NCBI RefSeq assembly: GCF_025463825.1
Contig: NZ_JAODBG010000011.1
Coordinates: 1 to 64,000 of the forward strand
DNA length: 64,000 bases
DNA from: Cryobacterium sp.
Lineage (GTDB): Bacteria; Actinomycetota; Actinomycetes; Actinomycetales; Microbacteriaceae
Direction of reading: 5' to 3'
Made by a program: the position numbers and the translations under genes. Below are positions 46,483 to 55,182 of the stretch, piece by piece. Below the pieces are notes generated by a model. The model did no database searches and was not told where the DNA came from. It saw nothing but the letters and a program-made list of their open reading frames with translations. Position 1 is the stretch's first letter. Each line of letters starts with the position of its first letter.

Positions 46483-47663
46483 CGATCCTTCCCCCGGCGG
46501 CCGTGCTGCCCACTCCGCTCAGCGGCCCCGCCTTCGGTTCCTACGCCGCGGACGACGTGCGCTGGTTGCTCAAGGACCTTGAGGGCGTCGCACTCGAGGC
46601 GCCCGCAGAAGAACGGGAATACCTGATCCAGACCGGCGAAGCGAACTACGCCGAGTCGCTGCCCATCGAATACCTGCCGTCGCCGGAGTACGAGGCGCTG
46701 TACCGGGAGGCCCTGGACCGCTCCGGTCGCCGGCTCGCCGAGGCCGTGGGGGTCGTCACCGACCTTGCCCTCGCCGCGCGCGACAACCGCCCGGTGTTCG
46801 TCTCCCTGGCCAGAGCCGGCACGCCGATCGGCATCCTGATGCGACGCTGGGCACTGCAGGAGCGCGGCATCGACGTGCCGCACTACACGATGAGCATCGT
46901 GCGCGGTGTCGGGCTCGACCAGACCGCCCTGCGCTACCTCGCCGCCCACCACGACCCGGCGCAGATCATCTTCGTCGACGGCTGGACCGGCAAAGGGGCC
47001 ATCGCCCGCGAACTCTCCGCGGCCATCGCCCTGTTCGGCGAGACCGACGGCATCTTCTTCCCGAACGACCTCGCGGTGCTCGCCGACCCCGGCCACTGTG
47101 TCACCATCCACGGCACCCGCGAGGACTATCTGATCCCCTCCGCCTGCCTGAACTCCACCGTCTCCGGGCTCGTGTCGCGCACCGTTTTCAACACCGAGCT
47201 GATCGGGCCGGACGACTTCCACGGCGCGAAGTTCTACGCCGACCTCGCCCCGAACGACGTCTCCGGGGCGTTCCTCGACACCGTCTGCGGATACTTCCCC
47301 GACATCCATGACGACGTGTCCGCCGGCGTCGCCGTGGCGAACGCCGAGGACCGCACGCCGTCCTGGATCGGCTGGCAGGCCGTGGAACGCATCAGCGCCG
47401 AGCAGGGCATCAACAACGTGAACCTGGTGAAGCCCGGCGTCGGTGAGACCACCCGGGTGCTGCTGCGGCGCATCCCCTGGAAGGTGCTGGTGCGGGCGGA
47501 TGCCGTGGCCGACATCGCCCACGTGCTGCTGTTAGCCGAGCAACGCGGCGTCGCGATCGAGGCCGTCCCCGACCTGCCGTATAGCTGCGTCGGACTCATC
47601 CGCCCCGGTGGCAGCAGCCCGGCTCCCGCCCCGGCCCCGACCCCGACCGAAGGTGCCTTGTGA
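46479..47663 (+). CDS. Ter-associated phosphoribosyltransferase with PELOTA domain (StiP-like)
   Basis: 394 residues. The first ~300 form a second PRTase-like domain with PRPP-loop IIFVDGWTGKGAIARELSAAI (~163-183) and VSLARAGTPIGILMRRW. Residues ~305-375 match the PELOTA RNA-binding-like module (VRADAVADIAHVLLLAEQRG, VPDLPYSCVGLIRP). The family is often labelled cysteine protease StiP, but the PRPP motif favours transferase chemistry. A Pro/Ala tail closes it. ATGA overlap with the previous gene. Confidence 0.83.
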   Translation: MTILPPAAVLPTPLSGPAFGSYAADDVRWLLKDLEGVALEAPAEEREYLIQTGEANYAESLPIEYLPSPEYEALYREALDRSGRRLAEAVGVVTDLALAARDNRPVFVSLARAGTPIGILMRRWALQERGIDVPHYTMSIVRGVGLDQTALRYLAAHHDPAQIIFVDGWTGKGAIARELSAAIALFGETDGIFFPNDLAVLADPGHCVTIHGTREDYLIPSACLNSTVSGLVSRTVFNTELIGPDDFHGAKFYADLAPNDVSGAFLDTVCGYFPDIHDDVSAGVAVANAEDRTPSWIGWQAVERISAEQGINNVNLVKPGVGETTRVLLRRIPWKVLVRADAVADIAHVLLLAEQRGVAIEAVPDLPYSCVGLIRPGGSSPAPAPAPTPTEGAL

Positions 47664-48544
47664 ACGCCTCCCATCTCGTCGCCTGCGACCTGGACCGCAC
47701 CCTGATCTACTCGTCGCGGGCGTTCTGGCTCGAGACCGACGACGCCGATGCTCCCTCGATCGTGGTCTCCGAGGTCTACCAGGGGGTGCCGCTCTCGTAC
47801 ATGACCCGGACCGCCGAGCGGCTCCTGGTCGACCTCGCCGGCACGGCCACCTTCGTGCCCGTCACCACCCGCACCGTCGCCCAGTACAGTCGCGTGCAGC
47901 TGCCCGGACCTGTGCCGCGTTACGCCATCACCACCAACGGCGGCACGATCCTCACCGACGGTGAACCGGATGCCGACTGGTCCCGTGCCTTGCAGTCCCG
48001 GCTGAACACCGACGCCGCCCCGCTGGCCGAGGTGCGGGCCCTGCTGGACGATCCGGCCGCCACCGACTGGATCCTGCGGGTGCACACCGCCGAAGACCTC
48101 TTCACCTACGCGATCATCGACCGCGACGCGATGCCCGCGACCTGGATCGACGGCCTGCACGCCCAGTGCCTGGCGCTCGGCTGGACCGTCTCGGTGCAGG
48201 GCCGCAAGCTCTACTGCGTGCCGGCAGCCGTAAACAAGAGCGCGGCCGTCGCCGAGGTGCGCCGCCGGCTCGGCGCACCCACCGTGCTGGCCGCCGGCGA
48301 CTCGCTTCTCGACCAGCGGATGCTCGAGGAGGCGCACTTCGCCTACCGGCCGGCGCACGGCGAACTGCACGAGGCCGCCTTCCAGAGCCACAACCTCGTC
48401 GTCACCAGCGCGCGCGGAATCCTGGCCGGCGAGGAGCTGCTGCGCTCCATCACCGCCCAGATCCTCAGCGGTTCGCCCGTGTCCGGCGCGTCGGCCAAGG
48501 TCGGCTCGGCCCCGCTCGCCGCTCGCTCACCCGTCGGCCGGTGA
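47660..48544 (+). CDS. HAD-superfamily hydrolase of the Ter module
   Basis: 294 residues. HAD motif I DLDRTL (residues ~10-15, nucleophile Asp), motif II Thr in VTTRT, motif III Lys in AVNKSAAVAEV and motif IV GDSLLDQRM. The insert between II and III is a C2-type cap as in sugar-phosphate phosphatases. It is the predicted phosphatase that finishes the metabolite made by the lyase and the two PRTases. GTG start, four-base overlap. The last ~25 residues are Ser/Ala-rich. The LysR gene stop is only six bases away. Confidence 0.87.
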   Translation: MNASHLVACDLDRTLIYSSRAFWLETDDADAPSIVVSEVYQGVPLSYMTRTAERLLVDLAGTATFVPVTTRTVAQYSRVQLPGPVPRYAITTNGGTILTDGEPDADWSRALQSRLNTDAAPLAEVRALLDDPAATDWILRVHTAEDLFTYAIIDRDAMPATWIDGLHAQCLALGWTVSVQGRKLYCVPAAVNKSAAVAEVRRRLGAPTVLAAGDSLLDQRMLEEAHFAYRPAHGELHEAAFQSHNLVVTSARGILAGEELLRSITAQILSGSPVSGASAKVGSAPLAARSPVGR

Positions 48545-48550
48545 CGTCGG

Positions 48551-49447
48551 TCAGGCGGGCGAACGTTGCTCCCGCGCGGCCCGCGCAAGCGCCCGCAGCA
48601 ACGCGTTCGCGGCGGGCGAGCCCAGGCCGGCGTCGCGTTGCGCGGTGAAGATGGTGCGCCGCGGCTGCCCGGGCAGGTCGATGAGCCGGCACGAGGTGTC
48701 GCGGCCGGTCCAGACCAGGTCGGGCATCAGCCCGACGGCGTTGCCCGATTCGATCAGCCGGATCTGTGATTGCAGGTCGGCCGCCTCGTACCGCACGTCG
48801 GGTTCGAATCCGGCCGAGCGGCAGGCCTGCTCGGCGAAGTGCCGGGAGGCGCTTCCGCGTGGTTCCATCACCCACGCCCGTCCGCGCATGTCGGTGAGCG
48901 CGGTGCCCGCCGTCCCTGCCGGCACCGCGAGGCGGATGGCGTCGGTGGTCAGGTCGCGCCGCTCGAGGCCCGGTAGCCACGCCGCGGAGTGCGCCGGGTA
49001 CTGCTCGGCGATGACCATGTCGAAGTCCCTGGCCCAGGTCTCGTGCAGCGCCTCTTCCGGTTCCTTCTGCACCATCTCGACCCGCACGTCCGGGTATTCC
49101 GCGGACATGGTCCCCAGCGCCGACGGCATCAGCGCCAGCGCGGCCGACTGGAACACGGCCACTCGTACCTTCCCGCGGACGCTGGTGTGCGCGGCCTGCA
49201 GTTCCGCTTCCGCACGCTCGAGGATGTTCGAGAGCTCTTCGGCGGCGGCCACGAGGATCTCCGCCTGCGGGGTCAGTTGCACCCGGCGACCGGATTTTCG
49301 CAGCAGAACAGTGCCGGTCTCCTTCTCCAGCAGAGTCAGCTGCTGCGATACCGCCGACGGGCTGTAGACCAGCGCCTCGGCGACGGCGGCCATGGTGCCG
49401 CGGATCGAGAGCTCACGCAGCAGCATCAGGCGGTGCACATCTAACAC
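48551..49447 (-). CDS. LysR-family regulator divergent to putA
   Basis: 298 residues from GTG 49447. HTH at ~3-62 (LLRELSIRGTMAAVAEALVYSPSAVSQQLTLLEKE), then a LysR substrate domain with VRVEMVQKEPEEAL and GNAVGLMPDLVW. The ribosome site AAGGGTGGA supports the GTG over the TTG at 49462. It faces putA across 138 bp, the normal place for a LysR activator, so control of proline use is likely. Confidence 0.87.
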   Translation of the reverse strand: MLDVHRLMLLRELSIRGTMAAVAEALVYSPSAVSQQLTLLEKETGTVLLRKSGRRVQLTPQAEILVAAAEELSNILERAEAELQAAHTSVRGKVRVAVFQSAALALMPSALGTMSAEYPDVRVEMVQKEPEEALHETWARDFDMVIAEQYPAHSAAWLPGLERRDLTTDAIRLAVPAGTAGTALTDMRGRAWVMEPRGSASRHFAEQACRSAGFEPDVRYEAADLQSQIRLIESGNAVGLMPDLVWTGRDTSCRLIDLPGQPRRTIFTAQRDAGLGSPAANALLRALARAAREQRSPA

Positions 49448-49585
49448 GGGTCCACCCTTCAATCAGCACAGCTTATGGATAACGGTAAGAAACGATCGCT
49501 TTTCTTGACGCTTCTTTCTCCGAATACTAGGGGATAGGCCCGCAGGCTTCTCCTCGGCCTCCTTCCTCCCCCGCGAAAGGTCGCC

Positions 49586-52500
49586 ATGACCCTCCTCTCA
49601 GCCGCCCCGGGCGCGAGCACCCCGACCTCCCCGTCCGCCGATTCCGTCGACGCCACCCTGAGCGCCGAAGCCATCGCGCTGGTGCGCCGGTGGCTGCGCG
49701 AGGCCTCGTCGTATCCGGTGGATGCCTCCGGCGCGCAGTTGGCCGGGGTGCTCAAGGACCCGAAGGGACTCGACTTCACCGTCGGCTTCGTCGATGGTGT
49801 CGTGCGGCCGGAGGACGTGAAGGTGGCGGCAGCGAAGCTCAAGGCGATCGCGCCCCAGGTGCCGGGCTTCCTGCCTGCCGCGCTGCGCGGCGCCGTCAGG
49901 CTCGGCGGCACCATGGCCCCCATCCTGCCCGGGGTGGTGGTTCAACCTGCTCGGCGAAGCCGTGCTCGGCCGGGGCGAGGCCGGCCGCCGGCTCGAGGGC
50001 ACGCACAAGCTGCTCGCCCGCGGCGACGTCGACTACGTGTCGATCAAGGTCTCGTCCACCGTCGCCCCGCACAACCCCTGGGCCTTCGACCAGGCCGTCG
50101 ACGACGTCGTGGCGGAGCTGGCCCCGCTCTTCACCCGCGCCGCCGCCGCCCCGACCGCCAAGTTCGTCAACCTCGACATGGAGGAATTCACGGACCTCGA
50201 CCTCACCATCGCGGTCTTCACCCGCATCCTCGACCGGCCCGAATTCCTGCACCTCGAGGCCGGCATCGTGCTGCAGGCCTACCTGCCGGACGCCCTGGCG
50301 GCCATGATCCGGCTGCAGGAATGGAGTGCAGCCCGGCGCGCCCGCGGTGGTGCCGCCATCAAGGTGCGCCTGGTCAAGGGTGCGAACCTGCCCATGGAGC
50401 AGGTGGAAGCCTCGGTGCACGGCTGGCCGCTGGCCACCTGCACCTCCAAGGTGGACACCGACACCAACTACAAGCGGGTCATCGACTACGCGCTGCAGCC
50501 CGAGCGCATCCGCAATGTGCGAGTGGGCGTCGCCGGCCACAACCTCTTCGATGTCGCCTACTCCTGGCTGCTCGCCGGCCGCCGCGGCGTGCGCGCCGGC
50601 ATCGAATACGAGATGCTGCTGGGCACGGCCCAGGGCCAGGCCGAGGCGGTGCGCCGCGAGGTCGGTTCGCTGCTGCTCTACACACCGGTGGTGTCCCCCA
50701 CCGAGTTCGACGTGGCCATCGCGTACCTGATCCGGCGTCTGGAAGAGGGCGCCTCCAGCGACAACTTCATGTCGGCGGTGTTCGAGCTCGACCAGAACGA
50801 AGACCTCTTCGCCCGCGAGCAGGAGCGGTTCCTCGCCTCCGTCGCCGGCCTGGACGGCCTCGTGCCGCCAACGCACAAGGTCGCCGACCGGTACGCCGCC
50901 GTCCCCGGCCGGTCGCGGGCGCGTTCCAGAACACCCCGGACACCGACCCGTCCGTCGCCGCGAACCGGGACTGGGCCCGAGCCATCCTGGACCGGGTGCC
51001 GAGCTCTGGGCTCGGCCTCGCCAGCGTTGCCGCCGCGCAGGTCGGCGACCCGGCCGAGTTGGACCGTGTCGTGGCCGCCGCGGCCGCGGCCGGCGCCGCG
51101 TGGGGCCTGCTGCCGGGCGCCGAGCGCGCACGGGTGCTGCACCGCGTGGGCGACGAAATCGAACTGCGCCGCGCCGAGTTCCTCGAGGTGATGGCCGCCG
51201 AAGCCGGCAAGGCCATCGACCAGGGCGACCCGGAGGTCTCCGAGGCCGTCGACTTCGCGCACTACTACGCCGAACTCGCCGCCGAACTCGACAGTGTGGA
51301 CGGCGCCCGGTTCACGCCGGCCGCCGTCACCCTGATCACCCCACCGTGGAACTTCCCCGTCGCCATTCCCGCCGGCGGGGCGATCGCCGCCCTCGCCGCG
51401 GGGTCCGCCGCGATCCTGAAGCCGGCCGCCCTCACCGCCCGGTGCGGTGCGATCGTCGCCGAGGCGATGTGGGCGGCCGGCGTGCCCTCTGACCTGCTGC
51501 GGTTGATCCAGGTGAGCGAACGGAACCTCGGCGCGCAGCTGGTCGCACACCCGCAGGTGGACCGGGTGATCCTCACCGGGGCCTACGAGACCGCGGAGCT
51601 GTTCCGGTCCTTCCGCGCCGATCTGCCCCTGCTCGCCGAGACCAGCGGCAAGAACGCCATCATCGTGACCCCATCGGCGGACCTCGACCTCGCCGTCAAG
51701 GATGTGGTCTCCTCCGCGTTCGGGCACGCCGGTCAGAAGTGCTCCGCGGCATCCCTGGTGGTCTTGGTGGGCTCGGTCGCCGAATCGGCCCGGTTCCGCA
51801 CCCAGCTGCTGGACGCGGTGTCCTCCCTCACCGTCGGCTATCCGGAAGACTCCGCGACCCAGATGGGACCGATCATCGAACCGGCCGCCGGCAAGCTGCT
51901 CGCCGGCCTCAGCACGCTGGGCGCCGGGGAACGCTGGCTGCTCCAGCCCCGCCAGCTCGACGATACCGGCCGGTCCTGGACCCCGGGCGTTCGCGACGGC
52001 GTCTCGCGCGGCTCCGAGTGCCACCGGATCGAGTATTTCGGCCCGATCCTGGGCATCATGACCGCCGCCACCCTCACGGAGGCCATCGCCCTCGTCAACG
52101 ACGTCGACTACGGGCTCACCTCCGGGCTGCACGCCCTCGACCCGCGCGAGATCGGCCAGTGGCTGGGCAGCATCCAGGCGGGCAACCTCTACGTGAACCG
52201 CGGCATCACCGGCGCCATCGTGCGCCGCCAGCCCTTCGGCGGCTGGAAGGAGTCCGCCGTCGGCCCCGGCGCCAAGGCCGGCGGCCCGGACTACCTGACC
52301 GGCCTCGGCTCCTGGACCCCGGCTCCGGCCGGGACCGGGGTGGCCGTGACCGACGCCCGAGTGGCTGGTCTTGTGGCGGCCGCCCGCGCCGAGTTGCCTG
52401 CCGCGGAGGCCGACAGCCTTGATCGCGCGACCCGCAGCGACGCGGCGGCCTGGGCCACCCGCTTCGGTGTGGCCGACGACGTCTCGCAGCTGACCGCCGA

Positions 52501-52939
52501 GCGGAATGTCTTCCGCTATCTCCCGTTCGACAAGCCGGTCCTGGTGCGCCTCGCCCCGGGCGGTGCCCTCGGTGCGCTCGCCCGCACCGTCGCCGCGGCC
52601 GCGCTCACCGGCACGCGCATCACCGTCTCGAGCGGCACCGCCCTGCCCGCTCAGCTGGCAGCCGCCATCGGCGCGATCGCCGGCGAGGTCGTGGTGGACG
52701 ACGAGGCGGCCTGGAACCGACGGGTGGCCGGCTACGGTGCCGGCCGGGTGCGTCTGCTCGGCGCCGGCGCGGCCTCCGTCGCGGCGGCCAGCGGGGCCCG
52801 ACCGGACCTGGCGGTCTACGCCAACCCGGCCACCGAGTCCGGTCGCATCGACCTGCTGCCCTTCCTTCGGGAGCAGGCCGTCTCCATCACAGCGCACCGG
52901 TTCGGCACGGCCAACCACCTCACCGACGCCCTCATCTGA
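49586..52939 (+). CDS. putA: Bifunctional proline dehydrogenase / glutamate-semialdehyde dehydrogenase (disrupted)
   Basis: Three segments belong together. 49586-~49933: N-terminal PutA region. ~49934-~50920, one frame over: the FAD proline dehydrogenase barrel (NLLGEAVLGRGEA, YVSIKVSS, LDMEEF, RLVKGAN, LGTAQGQAEAVR). ~50920-52939, back in the first frame: the aldehyde dehydrogenase with TPPWNFP, the nucleophile Cys in GHAGQKCSAASL and PFGGWKESAVG. The second break is a missing C near 50920. The first joins MAPILPG directly to WWFNLLGEAVLG; homologues have several dozen residues between, so a 3n+2 deletion is likely. As read, no intact PutA can be made. Confidence 0.8.
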   Translation: MTLLSAAPGASTPTSPSADSVDATLSAEAIALVRRWLREASSYPVDASGAQLAGVLKDPKGLDFTVGFVDGVVRPEDVKVAAAKLKAIAPQVPGFLPAALRGAVRLGGTMAPILPGVVVQPARRSRARPGRGRPPARGHAQAARPRRRRLRVDQGLVHRRPAQPLGLRPGRRRRRGGAGPALHPRRRRPDRQVRQPRHGGIHGPRPHHRGLHPHPRPARIPAPRGRHRAAGLPAGRPGGHDPAAGMECSPARPRWCRHQGAPGQGCEPAHGAGGSLGARLAAGHLHLQGGHRHQLQAGHRLRAAARAHPQCASGRRRPQPLRCRLLLAARRPPRRARRHRIRDAAGHGPGPGRGGAPRGRFAAALHTGGVPHRVRRGHRVPDPASGRGRLQRQLHVGGVRARPERRPLRPRAGAVPRLRRRPGRPRAANAQGRRPVRRRPRPVAGAFQNTPDTDPSVAANRDWARAILDRVPSSGLGLASVAAAQVGDPAELDRVVAAAAAAGAAWGLLPGAERARVLHRVGDEIELRRAEFLEVMAAEAGKAIDQGDPEVSEAVDFAHYYAELAAELDSVDGARFTPAAVTLITPPWNFPVAIPAGGAIAALAAGSAAILKPAALTARCGAIVAEAMWAAGVPSDLLRLIQVSERNLGAQLVAHPQVDRVILTGAYETAELFRSFRADLPLLAETSGKNAIIVTPSADLDLAVKDVVSSAFGHAGQKCSAASLVVLVGSVAESARFRTQLLDAVSSLTVGYPEDSATQMGPIIEPAAGKLLAGLSTLGAGERWLLQPRQLDDTGRSWTPGVRDGVSRGSECHRIEYFGPILGIMTAATLTEAIALVNDVDYGLTSGLHALDPREIGQWLGSIQAGNLYVNRGITGAIVRRQPFGGWKESAVGPGAKAGGPDYLTGLGSWTPAPAGTGVAVTDARVAGLVAAARAELPAAEADSLDRATRSDAAAWATRFGVADDVSQLTAERNVFRYLPFDKPVLVRLAPGGALGALARTVAAAALTGTRITVSSGTALPAQLAAAIGAIAGEVVVDDEAAWNRRVAGYGAGRVRLLGAGAASVAAASGARPDLAVYANPATESGRIDLLPFLREQAVSITAHRFGTANHLTDALI

Positions 52940-53097
52940 GCGGCGGGACCGGGGGTCTCGCCGTTAGGCGACTCACGGCCCGAGGGCATCGGCGGCGACC
53001 AGGTCAATCAGCAGGTCGACAATTGGGCCCCTTCGGGCGGAACGTCCGGCGGGCAGCCGCGATGCGCTCGCGACCGCCCTGCAGTGCAACTCGCTGT

Positions 53098-53796
53098 CTA
53101 CTGCACCGACTTCCGCTCGTAGAGCGCCATCGACCAGACGTATCCGATGACCGTGATGACGACGCACCAGCCGACGGCGAGCACCGCGTTCCAGCCGAGC
53201 GGAGTGCCGAGCAGCAGTCCGCGGAGGGTCTCGACGACCGGGGTGAACGGCTGGTAGTCCGCGAACCATTGCAGGCCTGCCGGCATCGACTCCGTGGGCA
53301 CGAAGCCGCTGCCGAGGAACGGCAGCAGCACCAGCAGCAGCAGCAGCAGATTGCTGGCGGTTTCCACCGACTTCGCCTGCATCCCCATGCCCACGGCGAG
53401 CCAGGTGATCGCGAACGCGATGAGTGCGATCAGGCCGGCAGCGGCCAGCCATTGGAGCGGGCTCGCGGTGGGGCGGAAGCCGATCAGAACGCCGACGCCG
53501 AGCACGAGCGCGACGGCGAGAATGGCCTGGATGGTGTTGCCGAGCACGTGCCCCGCCAGCACCGCGGCACGGGAGATCGCCATCGTGCGGAACCGCGCGG
53601 TGATCCCCTCGGTCATGTCCATCGACACCGTCGTGGCGGTGCCGCCGCCGGTGCCCGCGATGGTGAACACGGACAGGCCGGGGTAGCTCACCATGTGCAG
53701 CAGGTTGCGGCGCAGCATCGTGTTGGCGTCGGCGATCACGTGCGTTTGGCGTCTTGCACCCTGCGTCGTGGGGCGCTGGGCGGTGATGGTGGTCAT
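53098..53796 (-). CDS. DrrB-like ABC-2 permease, internally deleted
   Basis: 232 residues against a usual ~260-285. The N-terminal MLRRNLLHMVSYPGLSVF jumps to FTIAGTGGGTATTVSMDMTEG, skipping the first two membrane helices and loop that homologues have between these motifs (~45 residues). The rest is normal: MTEGITARFRTMAISR, GFRPTASPLQW, PFLGSGFVPTESMPAGLQWFADYQPFTP. The deletion keeps the frame. It overlaps the ATPase gene by four bases. Transport is unlikely without the missing helices; an assembly artefact is possible. Confidence 0.75.
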   Translation of the reverse strand: MTTITAQRPTTQGARRQTHVIADANTMLRRNLLHMVSYPGLSVFTIAGTGGGTATTVSMDMTEGITARFRTMAISRAAVLAGHVLGNTIQAILAVALVLGVGVLIGFRPTASPLQWLAAAGLIALIAFAITWLAVGMGMQAKSVETASNLLLLLLVLLPFLGSGFVPTESMPAGLQWFADYQPFTPVVETLRGLLLGTPLGWNAVLAVGWCVVITVIGYVWSMALYERKSVQ

Positions 53797-54755
53797 GATT
53801 CGGGTCCTTTCGTATCGGTGGGTCCGGGGCCCTCCTGCGTGCCGGTGAGGGCGAAGAACACGTCATCGAGGTCGGGGGTGTGGATGCTGAGGTCGTCGAC
53901 GTCGAGCTGGGCCGTATCGAGGCGGTCCAGAACGCTGCGCAGGGCGTGCACCCCGCCGTCGCTGGGCACGGTCAGTGCGAGCCCGGCGTCGTCGCGGGTG
54001 GCCCCGTCCAGGACCCGGGCGGCGGAGTCGAGGGCAGCGGCGTGAGCGAACCGGAGCCGGATGTGCCCGCCGGGCACGAGCCTCTTGAGCCCGTCCGGGG
54101 TGCCGTCGGCGACGATGCGGCCTTGGTCGAGCACCGCGATGTGGTCCGCGAGCTCGTCCGCCTCCTCCAGGTGCTGCGTGGTGAGCAGCACGGTGGTGCC
54201 CTCCGCGACGAGGTCGCGCACGATGCCCCACGAGGCGCGCCGGCTGCGCGGATCCAGCCCGGTGGTGGGCTCGTCGAGGAAGATCACGCTCGGGGTGGCG
54301 ACGAGGGTCATCGCAAGATCCAGGCGCCGCCGCATCCCACCGGAGTAGGTGGCCAGGGGCTTCCGGGCGGCCCCGACGAGGTCGAACTGCTCGAGCAGCT
54401 CGGCCACCCGGGTCTTCGACCGTTTCTCACCGAGGTGGCGCAGCCGCGCCATCAGCATCAGGTTCTCTTCGCCGGTGAGGAGGCCGTCGACGGCCGAGAA
54501 CTGGCCGGTGAGGCCGATCGCGGCGCGCACGCCGTCGGGATCGCGCCCGACGTCACAGCCGGCGACGGTCATGGTGCCGGCGTCCGGCCGCACGAGGGTG
54601 GACAGGATGTGCACGGTCGTGGTCTTGCCGGCGCCGTTCGGGCCGAGCAGCGCGGTGACGGTGCCGGCGCGCACGGTGAGGTCAACGTCGTCGAGCACGA
54701 TCTTGTCGCCGTAGGACTTCCGCAGCCCGCGGACGGCAATCGATGTGGTGGTCAT
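53793..54755 (-). CDS. DrrA-type ABC exporter ATPase
   Basis: 320 residues. Walker A GPNGAGKTTT (~39-48), Q-loop LTGQFSAVD, signature YSGGMRRRLDLAMTL, Walker B VIFLDEPTTGLDPRSR and the DrrA C-terminal extension with DDLSIHTPDLDDVFFALTG. Family members export daunorubicin-like drugs or lipids with a DrrB permease. It is intact and sits in an operon with the damaged permease downstream and a DUF4097 gene upstream. Confidence 0.9.
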   Translation of the reverse strand: MTTTSIAVRGLRKSYGDKIVLDDVDLTVRAGTVTALLGPNGAGKTTTVHILSTLVRPDAGTMTVAGCDVGRDPDGVRAAIGLTGQFSAVDGLLTGEENLMLMARLRHLGEKRSKTRVAELLEQFDLVGAARKPLATYSGGMRRRLDLAMTLVATPSVIFLDEPTTGLDPRSRRASWGIVRDLVAEGTTVLLTTQHLEEADELADHIAVLDQGRIVADGTPDGLKRLVPGGHIRLRFAHAAALDSAARVLDGATRDDAGLALTVPSDGGVHALRSVLDRLDTAQLDVDDLSIHTPDLDDVFFALTGTQEGPGPTDTKGPES

Positions 54756-54786
54756 AGGAATCGGTTCCTTTCACTTGAGTCACACG

Positions 54787-55182
54787 TCATTGCGCGCGAC
54801 GGATGTTGATGTCACCGAACTGGGTGCGCGCACGCACAGCGACGGTCTGCTCGGTCGGGTCGGGCGCGGTATCGCCGGCGAGCTCGTTGCGCAGGCGCCC
54901 GTTCTTGGACGCCAGGTCGAGCCAGGCGGGAACACCGGGTCGCACGCCGATCGCAATCTGGCCGAAGCCGCTCTCGACCTGCACCGACCCGCTCGAGACC
55001 TCGCCCAACTGAATGCTGCCGTACGCGGTCTTCGCCGAGACGGCGGCGAACGCCCGTGCGATTTCGAGGTCGCCGTAAGACAGCTTCGCGTCGAGGTCGC
55101 CGCCGGACTCGCCGATCTGGATGTTGCCGTGGGACGCCTTGAGAATGGCATCACCGGTGACCGTGCCGATCTCGCTCGTCAT
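54787..55182 (-). pseudogene. Truncated DUF4097 beta-strand-repeat protein
   Basis: 131 codons from ATG 55182 retain only the C-terminal half of a DUF4097 protein: repeated short strands such as GDAILKASHGNIQIGESGGDL, LSYGDLEIARAF, TAYGSIQLGEVSSGSVQVESG, GFGQIAIGV, AWLDLASKNGRLRNEL. Homologues beside DrrAB operons are about 200-280 residues, with an N-terminal half that is missing here. The truncation point falls inside the start of the oppositely oriented aldolase-like gene, so the divergent promoter region between the two appears to have been lost. Confidence 0.65.

Noticed and set aside
46479-47663. Annotation of the StiP-like protein as a cysteine protease.
   Set aside because: A PRPP-binding-type loop (VDGWTGKGA) and a C-terminal PELOTA module fit a Ter-linked transferase better; no protease triad could be placed.
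52940-53097. A minus-strand reading (ending at 52973) that resembles a protein tail: GPIVDLLIDLVAADALGP.
   Set aside because: Only ~35 residues, no start or family; possible remnant after the DrrB gene but not supportable.
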